The notes: generated from the letters alone by a model not told the origin. A stretch of 35,935 bases of DNA from Clostridia bacterium (GCA_030527115.1 JAUNBM010000020.1:1-35935); one strand, 5' to 3'; shown: positions 8,230 to 18,911, counted from the first letter of the stretch. Numbers and translations are program-made.

Positions 8230-8950
8230 ATTCGTCCATAAAATAATAGCAGGAGTAGGGCTTATCCAAATGATAACCCAGCTTCTCGGCAAGCGCCACC
8301 GATCGCAAATCATACGCATCCCAGCTCGGATAAAGCCCGTTATCGAGGCAGTGCAGAATCAGCTTTGCGCCGCACGCCGTTGCAAGCCCCCGCCTTCGAT
8401 AATCGTTTCGCGTATCTATCTCAATCTCTATCCCGCCCTTATAGACAGCATAGGAGGACGCTCCCGAAACCAGCGTTCCGTCCTTTAGAGCCGCAAAGCC
8501 GATTCCCCGCTTTAAAAAATCGTCACAGTCCAAAAAACCCGCGCAGAGATCCTCCGACCACTCCTCCTTCATCGCTTGACGGCAGATTTCCTCGTCGAAT
8601 CTTTTAAACTCGAACTCTCCGTCAAGGGAGGCGGCATAGCCCTTTAGCTTATTACGGTCAAAGACGTCCGGCTCTTTTTTTATCGCGTACCGCCGTTCCT
8701 TGATTACCCGCTCGTTAAGCTCGCTCTCTATCAAATGCTCCCACGCCTCGTTTTGGGGAACGATTATAATGGCGGAGATGCGCTTTAGCAGTTCGGCGTT
8801 GGGCTTGCCCGCAAGGAAGCAGAAGTCGGCCACGGTTATCATGGCCGACTCCGTTTTTCCCTCGTTGCGAATCTCGATGGACTCGCCCATCTCGCCGTCA
8901 AGATGCGCCCAAATAAGCGCCTCGTTCCAGCCTGAGAACAGCTCTCTCAT
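8228..8950 (-). CDS. GNAT-family N-acetyltransferase (GNAT_acetyltran/ZmaR-like)
   Basis: The 240-residue protein has an acetyl-CoA binding signature in its second half. EIEIDTRNDYRRRGLATACG includes the R/Q-x-x-G-x-A loop and is followed by CLDNGLYPSWDAYDLRSVALAEKLGY, the usual beta-alpha end of the fold. The combination resembles the PF12746 group that includes zwittermicin-resistance acetyltransferases, but the substrate is unknown. Its ATG overlaps the stop of the M42 peptidase gene by one base (TAATG), so it is probably translated by coupling. It appears to be the last gene of the polyamine-transport operon. Confidence 0.8.
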   Translation of the reverse strand: MRELFSGWNEALIWAHLDGEMGESIEIRNEGKTESAMITVADFCFLAGKPNAELLKRISAIIIVPQNEAWEHLIESELNERVIKERRYAIKKEPDVFDRNKLKGYAASLDGEFEFKRFDEEICRQAMKEEWSEDLCAGFLDCDDFLKRGIGFAALKDGTLVSGASSYAVYKGGIEIEIDTRNDYRRRGLATACGAKLILHCLDNGLYPSWDAYDLRSVALAEKLGYHLDKPYSCYYFMDE

Positions 8951-9966
8951 TATACAAGACTTTCTATCAGCCTATAGGTCGCCTGAAGCGACTCCACGTG
9001 CGTCCGCTCATAACCGTGGGTCTCTAAAACCCCCGGCCCAACGAGCCCGTGCCGGACGTCGTGTCCCGCCCTCAAAGCAACGTCGGCGTCGGAACCATAG
9101 CGTGGGAGCATCATATCGAGCGCATAGGCTATCCCGTTTTCGACCGCCTTCTCCACCATTTCGTTTACAAAGTCGGTATGATAGGGGAAGGAAGCGTCCT
9201 TAACGCCTATCGTCACCTTGCGCTCATGGGAATAATGGTTCTTACCGACACAGCCTATGTCCACCGCCAAAAAGTCGCGGGTTCCCTCGGGAATGCAGGC
9301 TCCGCCATGCCCAATCTCCTCATACTCGGTGAACAGCAGGCTGACCCTGCGCCTGAGCTTCACCTCGCCCGCTCCAACCTTTTTGGCAAGCGCGAGGAGG
9401 ATGGCGCAACTCGCCTTATCATCCAAAAAGCGGCTCTTGATGAAGCCCGACGGCGTTTCGATATAGTTCGGCTCGACCGCAACGCAATCGCCGCAACATA
9501 TCCCCAGAGCCTGGGTCTCCGCCTCGGACTCGGTTATCTCGTCGAGGAACAAAAACAGGTTCTTCTCATAATCGAGCTTCGCGTCCCGCTCCTCATCGCT
9601 CATGAGATGTACGCTCGGATTTGCCCTGCGCATCACCCCCGTATAGGTTTTGCCGCCCCGCGCATAAACGCGCACGTTTGCATCCAGGCAATAGAAGGGA
9701 TGCAGTCCGCCGAGCGCCGCCACCGTAAGGGTTCCGTCCGCATTTATCCGCCGCACCATCAATCCTATCGTGTCCGCATGAGCCGCTATGCAAAGAGGAT
9801 TCCCCGAGCCTCCCAGCTCCACCGCAACTCCGCCCTTGTTCTGGCGCGTCGGTTCAAAGCCGAAGCCTTGTAAAACTTCCGCTATATAGTCGTCCGTCCG
9901 GTGGAAAAACCCTGTTGGACTGTCAATCGCAATAAGCGCTCTCAGGTGTTCAAGTATCTCCTTCAT
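8950..9966 (-). CDS. M42-family metallo-aminopeptidase
   Basis: The 338-residue enzyme belongs to the M42 (glutamyl aminopeptidase/endoglucanase-like) family of dinuclear zinc or cobalt peptidases, which often form tetrahedral dodecamers. Metal and catalytic motifs are present in order: AAHADTIG, FLDDKASC, TEYEEIGHGG, AVDIG and the C-terminal THGYERTH. I chose the ATG at 9966, not an upstream in-frame start at 10173. A GGAGGG site sits just before it, and the upstream extension would run through the end of potD and does not resemble the family. It starts 10 bases after the potD stop, so it is very likely cotranscribed with the transporter. A role in processing imported or intracellular peptides is inference. 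Confidence 0.9.
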   Translation of the reverse strand: MKEILEHLRALIAIDSPTGFFHRTDDYIAEVLQGFGFEPTRQNKGGVAVELGGSGNPLCIAAHADTIGLMVRRINADGTLTVAALGGLHPFYCLDANVRVYARGGKTYTGVMRRANPSVHLMSDEERDAKLDYEKNLFLFLDEITESEAETQALGICCGDCVAVEPNYIETPSGFIKSRFLDDKASCAILLALAKKVGAGEVKLRRRVSLLFTEYEEIGHGGACIPEGTRDFLAVDIGCVGKNHYSHERKVTIGVKDASFPYHTDFVNEMVEKAVENGIAYALDMMLPRYGSDADVALRAGHDVRHGLVGPGVLETHGYERTHVESLQATYRLIESLV

Positions 9967-9976
9967 AAACCCTCCG

Positions 9977-11032
9977 CTATGCCGACTTGATTCTTTCCCA
10001 CGCCGTGTTGAAAACCTCGGTGAAGTCCCCCAGATCATGGAATACCGTACAGCGCGCACGAATCTCCTCGCTCGGATTGTAGGTCTCATTTTCGGTGAAA
10101 TAAGGATCCAACAGCGCCATAGCCGCAGCGTTGGGCGAAGAATAATAGATGTATTCGGTATTCTGCTTTGCAACCTCGGCGTCGCAGAGGAAGTTTATAA
10201 ACTGCTCCGCAAGCTCCTTGTTGTCCGAAGTCTTGGGGATTACGATATTGTCGAACCAGAGATTGCTTCCCTCATTCGGAACTACATACGCCAGATCCGG
10301 ATTCTCCTCACAGCAATAGAAGGCGTCGCCCGAATAGATAACCGCCATCGCGGCGCGGTTATTTATCATCGTGGTTTTGATATCGTCGGTTCCGTATGCC
10401 AAAAGCACGTTCTGCTTCTGCCAGATAAGCTCGTCACGCGCCTCGGCAACCTCGTTTTCATTGCGCGTGTTGATGTCGTAGCCCAGCCGCAAAAGCGAAA
10501 CGGCAATGGAGTCCCGAACGCTGTCATACATAATTATCTGACCCGCATACTTCTCATCCCAGAGTATGTTCCAGCTGTCGACGGGATCGTCCACCATCGT
10601 GGTGTTGTACAGGATTCCCACCGTCCCCCACATATACGGCACCGAATATTCGTTGCCGGGGTCGAATGCGGAGGTTATCTCCATGATATTGGAATCAATG
10701 TTCGCAAGGTTCGGAATATTCTCCTTATTGAGCGGGGCAATCAAATCCTCAGCGAGCAACTTCTCTATCATGTAATCCGACGGGAAACAAAGGTCGAAGA
10801 TGTTATCGGAGGAGCGAAGCCTGATCAGCATCTCCTCGTTGCTCGGCAACTCGGCATAGTTGACCGTCACCCCATATTCCTCCTCAAAGCGTTCGATGAG
10901 TTCGGGGTCGATATAGTCGCCCCAGTTCAGGATATTCAAGGTCTCGGAATCGTTTCCGCGGCAACCGCCGAACAGGACAAGACAACTGCTAAGAAGCAGC
11001 ACCGCCAGGATACAGCTAAGTGTTTTTTTCAT
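9977..11032 (-). CDS. potD: Spermidine/putrescine ABC transporter substrate-binding lipoprotein
   Basis: The 351-residue protein has a lipoprotein signal peptide with lipobox LFGGC (Cys24), so it should be tethered to the outer membrane face. The mature part starts with TLNILNWGDYIDPELIERFEEEYG cut to its recognisable core NWGDYIDP, typical of PotD/PotF. It continues with a two-lobed binding-protein pattern including VPYMWGTVGILYN. The ribosome binding site GGAGG lies inside the last codons of potC. It is the last transporter component in an XRE-potABCD arrangement. Polyamine specificity is inferred from the family and not tested by residue-level comparison. Confidence 0.92.
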   Translation of the reverse strand: MKKTLSCILAVLLLSSCLVLFGGCRGNDSETLNILNWGDYIDPELIERFEEEYGVTVNYAELPSNEEMLIRLRSSDNIFDLCFPSDYMIEKLLAEDLIAPLNKENIPNLANIDSNIMEITSAFDPGNEYSVPYMWGTVGILYNTTMVDDPVDSWNILWDEKYAGQIIMYDSVRDSIAVSLLRLGYDINTRNENEVAEARDELIWQKQNVLLAYGTDDIKTTMINNRAAMAVIYSGDAFYCCEENPDLAYVVPNEGSNLWFDNIVIPKTSDNKELAEQFINFLCDAEVAKQNTEYIYYSSPNAAAMALLDPYFTENETYNPSEEIRARCTVFHDLGDFTEVFNTAWERIKSA

Positions 11033-11033
11033 T

Positions 11034-11912
11034 TCATTTACCTCCGTTTTTCATTTTTACCTTTTTATTTTGAATCTCGTAGTTCCGCTCCTTGCGGATG
11101 TTCCTGAGATTGACCGCGAGCAGGAGCGCGACCAGCGGAATGAAGATTATCGTTGCCAGCGCGGGATTCACCCCGTGCGAGCCCTTTGTTGCCGCCGAAT
11201 AGATATAGACCGAAAGCGTGCTATGCTCGCCCGTTCCGGCGAAATAGCTCACGACGAAATCGTCGAGCGACATGGTGAACGCCATGATGAAGCCGGAGGT
11301 TATGCCCGGAAAGATATCCGGAATGACCGCTTTCCAAAGCGCTTGAATCGGCGTACAGCCCAAATCCAGCGCCGCCTCATAGAGCATATCGGAGCTTTGC
11401 TTCATCCTCGGCAGTACCGAGAATATCACATAGGGAATGGAGAACGAAATATGCGCGATCAGAAGTCGGAGCATATCGTCGATCTTTGCCATATTCATCC
11501 GCACGAGAAGCGAATTGACAAAGGCGAAGAGCATCATAAAGGTTATGCCCGTAACCAGGTCGGGATTCACCATGGGCAGCTGGCTCACGTTCAAAACCAG
11601 CGTTCTCGACCGCCGCTTCATGGACTGTATGCCAATAGCCGCCGCCGTCCCGATAAGCGTTGCCACGATGCTGGAGATGATTGCAATCTCAAGCGTTATC
11701 AGGATGGAGTCGAAGGCGTCGCCCCTTAAAAGCGCGGCATAATTCGCCGTCGTAAACCCGCGCCATCTCCCCAGATTGGAATAGACAACCCTGCCCGAAC
11801 CCGTTGTGAAGTCGTTGAACGAATAGACTATCAGGTAGATTATCGGGATGTAAAGGAAGAAGAAAAGTAACGACAGGTATGAGCCTTTGAGTATCTTTCT
11901 GAGCTTGTTCAC
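11034..11912 (-). CDS. potC: Spermidine/putrescine ABC transporter permease PotC
   Basis: The 292-residue inner-membrane permease has about six hydrophobic segments. The EAA cytoplasmic coupling loop is seen at EAALDLGCTPIQALWKAV. The start is GTG at 11912, overlapping the potB stop by 4 bases (GTGA), with AGGGGG upstream. It ends two bases before potD and supplies that gene's ribosome binding site in its last codons. With PotB it forms the translocation channel driven by PotA. Confidence 0.93.
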   Translation of the reverse strand: MNKLRKILKGSYLSLLFFFLYIPIIYLIVYSFNDFTTGSGRVVYSNLGRWRGFTTANYAALLRGDAFDSILITLEIAIISSIVATLIGTAAAIGIQSMKRRSRTLVLNVSQLPMVNPDLVTGITFMMLFAFVNSLLVRMNMAKIDDMLRLLIAHISFSIPYVIFSVLPRMKQSSDMLYEAALDLGCTPIQALWKAVIPDIFPGITSGFIMAFTMSLDDFVVSYFAGTGEHSTLSVYIYSAATKGSHGVNPALATIIFIPLVALLLAVNLRNIRKERNYEIQNKKVKMKNGGK

Positions 11913-12715
11913 CAGAGCTGTCCCCCTTCCTTTTGATTCTTGTCCATGCGGTTCATCACCATGGTGCTTACTATAACGAGTATGAACAGCACTATCGCAA
12001 GACTGCTTCCATAGGAGTAGTTGCCGTCCGACGACAGCGTTTTAAACGCCCGCTCTATCATATTCCCGTAAAGCTCGGACTTGCCGCCGCCCAGCATAGC
12101 CGGAACGGTGAACGCGGTTATCGACGGAATAAAGACCATCGTAATCCCCGAAACTATGCCCGGAACGGACAGCGGAAGCACGACCCGGAAAAAGGTTACA
12201 AAGCCGTTCGCCCCCAGATCCCGCGCCGCCTCAATATAGCTTTTGTCGAGCTTGGACAGGGTGGTATACAGCGGCAGTATCATGAACGGGAGAAAGTTAT
12301 ACACGAGACCCAGCATCACCGCCGCATCGGTATACATTATGCTCGAAAGCCCCAAAACATCGGGCACAAAATCGCGCAATATCGCCTGCCACGCATAGGT
12401 TCTAAGCACAAAGTTCATCCACATCGGCAGAACCAGCAACACCGAGAGCAGGCCCGCCGTGGATTTTTTCATGTTGGAGAGGATGAAGGCGGCAGGATAG
12501 CCGATGAGCAGGCATATCAGCGTGGTTATCAGCGAAACCACGATGGAATCGCCCAGGCTCCTCCAGGTATCGGCGTTGGAAAAGACCGTCCACGCTCCGG
12601 ACAGCGTAAAGCTGCCCTCGATGTTGACGGCATAGTAGAAGATGAACACCATCGGCGCGGCTATGAACAGCGCCATCCAGACGATATAAGGATAGGCAAA
12701 TATACGGCGTTTCAT
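11909..12715 (-). CDS. potB: Spermidine/putrescine ABC transporter permease PotB
   Basis: The 268-residue permease begins MKRRIFAYPYIVWMALFI. It has about six membrane spans and the EAA loop EAARDLGANGFVTFFRVVLP. PotB pairs with PotC to form the membrane channel. It starts three bases after the potA stop and overlaps potC by 4 bases. Confidence 0.93.
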   Translation of the reverse strand: MKRRIFAYPYIVWMALFIAAPMVFIFYYAVNIEGSFTLSGAWTVFSNADTWRSLGDSIVVSLITTLICLLIGYPAAFILSNMKKSTAGLLSVLLVLPMWMNFVLRTYAWQAILRDFVPDVLGLSSIMYTDAAVMLGLVYNFLPFMILPLYTTLSKLDKSYIEAARDLGANGFVTFFRVVLPLSVPGIVSGITMVFIPSITAFTVPAMLGGGKSELYGNMIERAFKTLSSDGNYSYGSSLAIVLFILVIVSTMVMNRMDKNQKEGGQLW

Positions 12716-12718
12716 GGC

Positions 12719-14098
12719 TTATTCATCCTTATTGTGCGAAAGATACAGCTTATCCGCCGGCACGACTATGCCGACCTCCTCGCCGTCCTCCATAAAGTCG
12801 GGAGAATAGGCTATCCAGTCGTTCTCCTCGCAGGAAACCGCGACCTCATAATGCGTCCCAAGGAAGATGCAGGCCTTCACCGAACCGGTGAGCTTAGCGT
12901 CCTGCGGGGCGGTGAGCTGTACGTCGGCGGGAAGAATCTGCACCAGCGCCCGCTCCTTGCTCTCAAAGCCCTCCACTCCGACGCAGTCGAACGGTTTATC
13001 CTCGATATAGATCTCGTTATCGTCCGGGTAGACCTCGCAGTCGAAGATATTCGTCTGCCTCGTCTTTTTCATTATATGAATCGCATCCTTCGGAATCGAA
13101 ATCCCAACGCGCTGTCCCTCCTTGACCTCCTCGGTGGTATGCACTATCCACTCGTAGCCGCCGCAATCGACGCAAACCTCATAATGCACGCCCATGAACA
13201 CGACGCTCGCCACCGTGCCGGCTATCCTCGCCTTTTCCGGGTCGACGATGTCGATATCCTCGGGCCGGACGACAACGTCCACCTCGACGTTTCTCCCAAA
13301 CCCCGCGTCGACGCAACGGTAAACCGCGCCGTTCATCCGAACGCGATAGTCCTCAAGCATTATCCCCGCGATAATATTGCTCTCGCCGATGAAGTCCGCA
13401 ACAAACACGTTCTTCGGCTCGTTATATATATCGGTAGGCCTGCCAATCTGCTGAATTACCCCGTCCTTCATAACCACTATCGTGTCGGACATGGTCAGCG
13501 CCTCCTCCTGGTCGTGGGTAACATAGATGAAGGTTATTCCGAGCTGTTGCTGCATCCGCTTGAGCTCCACCTGCATCTCCTGCCTGAGCTTCAAATCCAG
13601 CGCGCCGAGCGGCTCGTCGAGCAACAGCACCTTCGGCTCGTTGACGAGCGCCCGCGCTATCGCCACCCGCTGTTGCTGCCCTCCCGAAAGCTGGTCAATC
13701 CAGCGCCTTCCATAGCCCTCCAGATTGACGAGCTTCAGCATCTCGTTGACCTTAACCTCAATCTCAGGCTTTTTCATCTTTTTAATCTTGAGTCCGAACG
13801 CAATATTGTCGAACACGTTCAGATGCGGAAAGAGGGCGTACTTTTGAAACACCGTGTTGACCTCGCGCTTGTAGGGCGGAATCTTGGCGATATCGACGCC
13901 GTTCATCTCGATGCGCCCGCTCGACGGCATGATGAAGCCCGCAATGAGCCGCAGCATCGTTGTCTTGCCGCAACCGGAGGGCCCCAGCAGGGTGATGAAC
14001 TCCCCATCCTTAATATAAAGATTGATATGCTCAAGCGCAACGTCCCCGTTGTAATCCTTGGACACATCTATAAGCTCTATCAGATGCCTGTCATTCAT
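12719..14098 (-). CDS. potA: Polyamine ABC transporter ATPase PotA with two TOBE domains
   Basis: The 459-residue ATPase energises PotBC. Nucleotide-binding motifs are complete: Walker A GPSGCGKT (39-46), Q-loop Q85, signature LSGGQQQR (137-144), Walker B VLLLDEP (157-163) and switch His195. The usual PotA is about 350-380 residues. Here an extra C-terminal segment holds a second TOBE-like unit. Residues 291-343 ([16 protein letters not shown]) and 402-454 ([16 protein letters not shown]) are clearly related to each other, with about 58 residues between them. The start at 14098 has a GGGGGG site 7 bases upstream. It is the first transporter gene after the regulator, separated from it by 12 bases. 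Confidence 0.93.
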   Translation of the reverse strand: MNDRHLIELIDVSKDYNGDVALEHINLYIKDGEFITLLGPSGCGKTTMLRLIAGFIMPSSGRIEMNGVDIAKIPPYKREVNTVFQKYALFPHLNVFDNIAFGLKIKKMKKPEIEVKVNEMLKLVNLEGYGRRWIDQLSGGQQQRVAIARALVNEPKVLLLDEPLGALDLKLRQEMQVELKRMQQQLGITFIYVTHDQEEALTMSDTIVVMKDGVIQQIGRPTDIYNEPKNVFVADFIGESNIIAGIMLEDYRVRMNGAVYRCVDAGFGRNVEVDVVVRPEDIDIVDPEKARIAGTVASVVFMGVHYEVCVDCGGYEWIVHTTEEVKEGQRVGISIPKDAIHIMKKTRQTNIFDCEVYPDDNEIYIEDKPFDCVGVEGFESKERALVQILPADVQLTAPQDAKLTGSVKACIFLGTHYEVAVSCEENDWIAYSPDFMEDGEEVGIVVPADKLYLSHNKDE

Positions 14099-14110
14099 AT
14101 CTAATCCCCC

Positions 14111-14650
14111 CTAAAATGATGGCGGCGCGCTAACCCACAGCACCCTTGCCTCGGTTTTTCCGGCGTTTTGGAGGCAATGGACGCCCGTAGGATGAAAGTA
14201 GAAGCAGTCGCCCTTCCTTATTCTGAATTTTCTGTCTCCGTCAACCAAAGTTACGGAACCGGAAAGCACATAGCCGAACTCCTCGCCCTCGTGCGGGTCG
14301 TCCTCATAGGTCTGTCCTCCGGGAGCAAGCGTTAAAAGTATCGGCTCGATTGCATTCTTCTGCGCACAGCTAACCAGCCAGCAGATTGACGCGCCCTGCT
14401 CCGCTTCCTCCTTTATAAACATATCCTCCTGCCTGTAAACGACCTTCTCCTCCGGCTTTTCGTTGAAGAACGCCGCGACGTCGGAGCCTAAAGCTTCGAG
14501 AATATCCATCAGCGTCGCTATGGACGGAGAGGTTATGTCCCGCTCCAACTGCGAGATGAAACCCTTAGTAAGCTCCGTTCGCGCCGCAAGCTCCTCCTGA
14601 GTAAGCCCAAGCCGCAAACGCATACGCTTGATCTTTTTTCCAATCTCCAC
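14111..14650 (-). CDS. XRE-family regulator with C-terminal cupin domain (PuuR-like)
   Basis: The protein has an N-terminal helix-turn-helix (TQEELAARTELTKGFISQLER) and a C-terminal cupin (about residues 100-175) with PHEGEEFGYVLSGSV and GDCFYFHPTGVHCLQN. These are the cupin 1 and 2 motifs expected to bind a small effector. This architecture is typical of regulators of polyamine uptake or catabolism. I favour GTG at 14650 (179 residues), because AAAGGA lies 9 bases upstream of it. An in-frame TTG at 14659 sits directly against that site. The gene leads the potABCD operon. The triple half-site just upstream suggests autoregulation. Confidence 0.88.
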   Translation of the reverse strand: MEIGKKIKRMRLRLGLTQEELAARTELTKGFISQLERDITSPSIATLMDILEALGSDVAAFFNEKPEEKVVYRQEDMFIKEEAEQGASICWLVSCAQKNAIEPILLTLAPGGQTYEDDPHEGEEFGYVLSGSVTLVDGDRKFRIRKGDCFYFHPTGVHCLQNAGKTEARVLWVSAPPSF

Positions 14651-14664
14651 CGCGGTCAATCCTT

Positions 14665-14694
14665 TCTAAACTTTGAGTTTAGAGTTTCTAAACT
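14665..14694 (-). promoter_or_regulatory. Candidate autoregulatory operator: three alternating 8-base half-sites
   Basis: TCTAAACT (14665-14672), AGTTTAGA (14676-14683) and TCTAAACT (14687-14694) alternate in orientation with exactly 3-base spacers, so two overlapping perfect palindromes share the middle arm. The period is 11 bases, about one helical turn. The array begins directly downstream of the -10 box, over the predicted transcription start, where a repressor would block transcription. The XRE-cupin protein is the obvious candidate ligand (inference). Confidence 0.75.
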
Positions 14695-14703
14695 TTCTCC
14701 TCA

Positions 14704-14732
14704 ATTTAAACAGATTCCAACGAAAAAGTCAA
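14704..14732 (-). promoter_or_regulatory. Promoter of the xre-potABCD-M42-GNAT operon
   Basis: On the minus strand TTGACT (14727-14732) and TTAAAT (14704-14709) are separated by 17 bases, with an extended TG one base before the -10. The predicted start falls in the triple half-site. Confidence 0.75.
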
Positions 14733-14735
14733 TAC

Positions 14736-14757
14736 AAAAAAAGAGGCTTTTTGCCTC
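14736..14757 (-). terminator. Terminator after the tkt-cysK pair
   Basis: On the minus strand GAGGC-AAAAA-GCCTC is followed by seven T, 16 bases after cysK. The -35 of the next operon lies immediately downstream, so the two transcription units are tightly packed. Confidence 0.8.
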
Positions 14758-14772
14758 ATCATGAAATATATT

Positions 14773-15681
14773 TTACAAAACGGAGAGATAGCGCTCGCCC
14801 GTGTCCGGCAAAACCGCCACAAGGGTCTTATCGCGCCAGCCTTTCCTTTGGGCGAGCTTTGAGGCGGCGAAGATTGCGGCTCCGGAGGACGTCCCGCAGA
14901 ACAGCCCCTCCGTCCTTGCCAGAAGCAACGCCATATCCTTCGCATCCGCGCTTGAAACCGGCATAATCTCGTCGATTAGCGACAGGTTTAAAACATCGGG
15001 CGTAAAGTTCGGCCCAAGCCCCATGATATCGTGAACCCCTACCTGCCCCAGCGTAAAATAGGGCGCTTCGGCAGGTTCCACGCCCAAGCAAAAAACCTCG
15101 CCGTGCCGCTTTAGCTCCTGCGCCGTCCCCGAAATCGTCCCCCCGCTGCCTATTCCGGCTATGAAAGCATCGGGAACGCCCAAATCCTCCAATATCTCCT
15201 TTGCGGTGGTCTCTAAATGCGCTTCGGGGTTGCTCATATCGGAGAACTGATCCAATAGAAGGCTGTTTTCGATGGTTCGGGCAAGTCTTTCCGCCGTTTT
15301 CACCGCTCCCTTCATCCCCTCCGAAGCCGAGGAAAGCTCGATTCGCGCACCGTATGCCTGCAAAAGCCGCCGACGCTCCACGCTCATATTCTCCGGCATG
15401 ACGATTATCGCAGTAAGCCCAAGAACGGCGGCGGTCATGGAAAGACCGATTCCGGCGTTTCCGCTCGTCGCGCTTATCACAACCCCGCCCTCGCGAAGCC
15501 TTCCGCTTTGCAAAGCGGTCTTTAGCATACTAAGGCTCGCCCTGTCCTTAACGCTCCCCGACGGGTTGAAGCGCTCCGCCTTGCCGAAAAGCCTGACCGG
15601 CAACGAAAGGTGCGCGGTCAGGCGATTCAAAGATATGAGCGGGGTTTTTCCAACTCCGTCAAGCACGGAGTTCCATATCAT
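14773..15681 (-). CDS. cysK: Cysteine synthase (O-acetylserine sulfhydrylase)
   Basis: This PLP enzyme makes cysteine from O-acetylserine and sulfide. The 302-residue protein has the PLP lysine in [11 protein letters not shown] (Lys45), the substrate loop TSGNAG (from residue 72), the phosphate-binding loop [10 protein letters not shown] and GTSSGAA near the C-terminus. Length is normal. It overlaps the transketolase stop by 4 bases (ATGA), so it depends on that transcript. CysK and CysM cannot be separated from this reading. Confidence 0.92.
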   Translation of the reverse strand: MIWNSVLDGVGKTPLISLNRLTAHLSLPVRLFGKAERFNPSGSVKDRASLSMLKTALQSGRLREGGVVISATSGNAGIGLSMTAAVLGLTAIIVMPENMSVERRRLLQAYGARIELSSASEGMKGAVKTAERLARTIENSLLLDQFSDMSNPEAHLETTAKEILEDLGVPDAFIAGIGSGGTISGTAQELKRHGEVFCLGVEPAEAPYFTLGQVGVHDIMGLGPNFTPDVLNLSLIDEIMPVSSADAKDMALLLARTEGLFCGTSSGAAIFAASKLAQRKGWRDKTLVAVLPDTGERYLSVL

Positions 15682-17645
15682 CGTTTGAGAAGCTTCAACG
15701 CTGTCTCGGCTATCCTCCTGCCCGTGAAGCCATACTCCTCGAAGATACGCTCGGCGGGCGCGGACGCGCCAAACCCCTCTATGCCGATGACAGCTCCATC
15801 CAGCCCCACATACTTGTGCCAGCCGAACGGTGAAGCCGCCTCCACCGCAACGCGGGCGCGGATGGCCTTTGGAAATACGCTTTCCTTGTATTCCTCGCTC
15901 TGCATCTCGAACAGCTCAAAGCTCGGCACGGACACTATCCTCGCCGTATAGCCTTGAACCGAAAGAATGTCCGCCGCCTTGAACAGGCACTCGACCTCCG
16001 ATCCGCTCGCCATGAGGATAACATCGGGAGTTCCCTTCGGTTCGCGCAGAATATAAGCTCCCTTTGCCGCCTCCTTGCCGCTCCCCTCATACAAGGGCAG
16101 GTTTTGGCGGGAGAGAATCATCGCCGTCGGCATCTTTGCCGTCAGCGCGGCAAGATAGCCCGCCGCAACCTCGCGAGCGTCCGCAGGCCTAAAGCTGATG
16201 CAGTTGGGCGTTGCCCGAAGCATTGCCAGCTGTTCGATGGGCTGATGCGTCGGGCCGTCCTCTCCAACTCCGACGCTGTCGTGCGTCAGCACATAGATCA
16301 CCGGCAATGACATCAGCGCCGACAAGCGCAACGCCGGCTTCAAATAATCGGTAAAGACGAAGAAGGTAGCACAGAAAGTTCTTAGCCCGCCATAGAGCGC
16401 AATCCCGTTGCAAGCCGCCGCCATCGCAAACTCGCGGATTCCAAAGTGCAGATTCTGCCCCAGGTAGTTCTCGCCGGAGAAGTCGCCCCTTCCCTTGAGA
16501 TAGGTGCAGTTCGACGGGGCAAGATCCGCGCTCCCGCCAAACAGGCTCGGAATCCTTGCCGCCAGCCGGTTCAAAACCTCGCCGCCCGAAGCCCGCGTCG
16601 CCATCTTCCCCTCGAATTTCCAAAACTCCTCGTCCTCGAAAATATCGGACGGAAGCTCAAAATCGTGCGCCCTGTCCCACTCGGTTGCAAGCTCGGGATA
16701 GACCTTTCTGTACGCGGCAAACAGCTCGTTCCACTCGTCCTCGGCTTTTGCGCAATCCGCGGTCAGCGCTTCATAATGCGCATAAACCTCCGCAGGGATA
16801 TCGAAGGCCTCATCATTCGGCCATTTATAGGTCTCCTTCAAAACGCGGATATTCGCATCGCCCAGCGGACTTCCGTGTGCCTTTGCCGTGCCGGCAACCG
16901 GCGTTCCGCGCGCAATAATCGTCTTGTAGATGATAAGCGAGGGCTTATCGGTCACGGCCTTAGCGGCCTTAATCGCCCGTTCAATCGCCGCCGTGTCCTC
17001 CCCGTCCTCGACCGTTTGAACATGCCAGCCATAAGCCGCAAATCTCCCTGCAACGTCCTCCTTAAAGGTGATATCGGTATCGCCCTCTATCGTTATCCGG
17101 TTGCTGTCGTACAGCGCGATAAGCTTGCCAAGCTTCATCGTTCCCGCCATCGAAGCCGCCTCCGCCGCAACGCCCTCCATCATACAGCCGTCGCCCATGA
17201 TGGTATAGGTAAAGTTATCCACTATCGGGAAGCCCTCGCGGTTAAACTTAGCGGCAAGGTGCGCCTCGGCTATCGCCATGCCCACCGCCATCGCAAAGCC
17301 CTGACCCAGCGGCCCCGAAGTCGCCTCAACCCCCAAAGTGTGTCCATGCTCAGGATGCCCCGGGGTTTTACTCCCCCACTGGCGAAAGTTCTTAATATCG
17401 TCCAAAGTCAAGCCGTATCCGAAAAAGTGCAACAGGGCGTATTCGAGCATCGAGGCGTGTCCCGCCGAAAGCACGAAGCGGTCTCTCGCCGCCCAGCCCG
17501 GATTCTTCGGATTGTGTTTCATCTGCTTCCACAGCGTATAAGCCGCGGGCGCGCTCCCTATCGCCAGCCCGGGATGCCCGCTGTTCGCCTTTTGTATGGC
17601 CTCCGCCGCCAAAACTCTAATGGCAGTTATTGCAAGTTGTTCCAT
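15678..17645 (-). CDS. tkt: Transketolase
   Basis: Transketolase moves two-carbon units between pentose-phosphate and glycolytic sugars using thiamine diphosphate. The 655-residue protein has SGHPGLAIG (22-30), the TPP motif GDGCMMEG (151-158) with N182, and [15 protein letters not shown] in the pyrimidine-binding domain. I chose ATG 17645, with AGGAG 6 bases upstream. An in-frame ATG at 17696 lies upstream of the promoter -10. The gene is complete and starts the tkt-cysK unit, close to gap and fba. Confidence 0.96.
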   Translation of the reverse strand: MEQLAITAIRVLAAEAIQKANSGHPGLAIGSAPAAYTLWKQMKHNPKNPGWAARDRFVLSAGHASMLEYALLHFFGYGLTLDDIKNFRQWGSKTPGHPEHGHTLGVEATSGPLGQGFAMAVGMAIAEAHLAAKFNREGFPIVDNFTYTIMGDGCMMEGVAAEAASMAGTMKLGKLIALYDSNRITIEGDTDITFKEDVAGRFAAYGWHVQTVEDGEDTAAIERAIKAAKAVTDKPSLIIYKTIIARGTPVAGTAKAHGSPLGDANIRVLKETYKWPNDEAFDIPAEVYAHYEALTADCAKAEDEWNELFAAYRKVYPELATEWDRAHDFELPSDIFEDEEFWKFEGKMATRASGGEVLNRLAARIPSLFGGSADLAPSNCTYLKGRGDFSGENYLGQNLHFGIREFAMAAACNGIALYGGLRTFCATFFVFTDYLKPALRLSALMSLPVIYVLTHDSVGVGEDGPTHQPIEQLAMLRATPNCISFRPADAREVAAGYLAALTAKMPTAMILSRQNLPLYEGSGKEAAKGAYILREPKGTPDVILMASGSEVECLFKAADILSVQGYTARIVSVPSFELFEMQSEEYKESVFPKAIRARVAVEAASPFGWHKYVGLDGAVIGIEGFGASAPAERIFEEYGFTGRRIAETALKLLKR

Positions 17646-17672
17646 AGTCGTCTCCTTTGCATATTTCATCAA

Positions 17673-17701
17673 TATATAGTATACCATGCCCCGCACGTCA
17701 A
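17673..17701 (-). promoter_or_regulatory. Promoter of tkt-cysK
   Basis: On the minus strand TTGACG (17696-17701) and TATATA (17673-17678) are separated by 17 bases, about 28 bases upstream of the chosen tkt start. Confidence 0.65.
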
Positions 17702-17754
17702 TGCAATCAAAATCCCGTCAATCCGCATCCCCGCCCGTTCAAAATACCGTTTCC

Positions 17755-17793
17755 AAAAAATAAAGGGCCGCGCTCTTTTAGATAACGCGACCC
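17755..17793 (-). terminator. gap terminator
   Basis: On the minus strand GGGTCGCG pairs with CGCGGCCC (one U-G pair) around a 13-base loop and is followed by TTTATTTTTT. It lies 22 bases after the gap stop codon. Confidence 0.85.
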
Positions 17794-17814
17794 ATACTCT
17801 GCCGTTTTCTTTTC

Positions 17815-18893
<1,079 letters not shown>

Positions 18894-18911
18894 GTAATTT
18901 TCTTGTAAAAT

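Noticed and set aside
9967..10173. N-terminal extension of the M42 peptidase
   Set aside because: It overlaps the end of potD in another frame and does not resemble the family. The GGAGGG site fixes the start at 9966.
11933..14104. A 723-codon plus-strand frame opposite potA and potB
   Set aside because: It is an antisense shadow of well-supported transporter genes. Its His- and Arg-rich composition is what reverse-complemented GC-rich codons give. The 508-codon frame at 16446-17972 and the 367-codon frame at 2274-3377 were rejected for the same reason.
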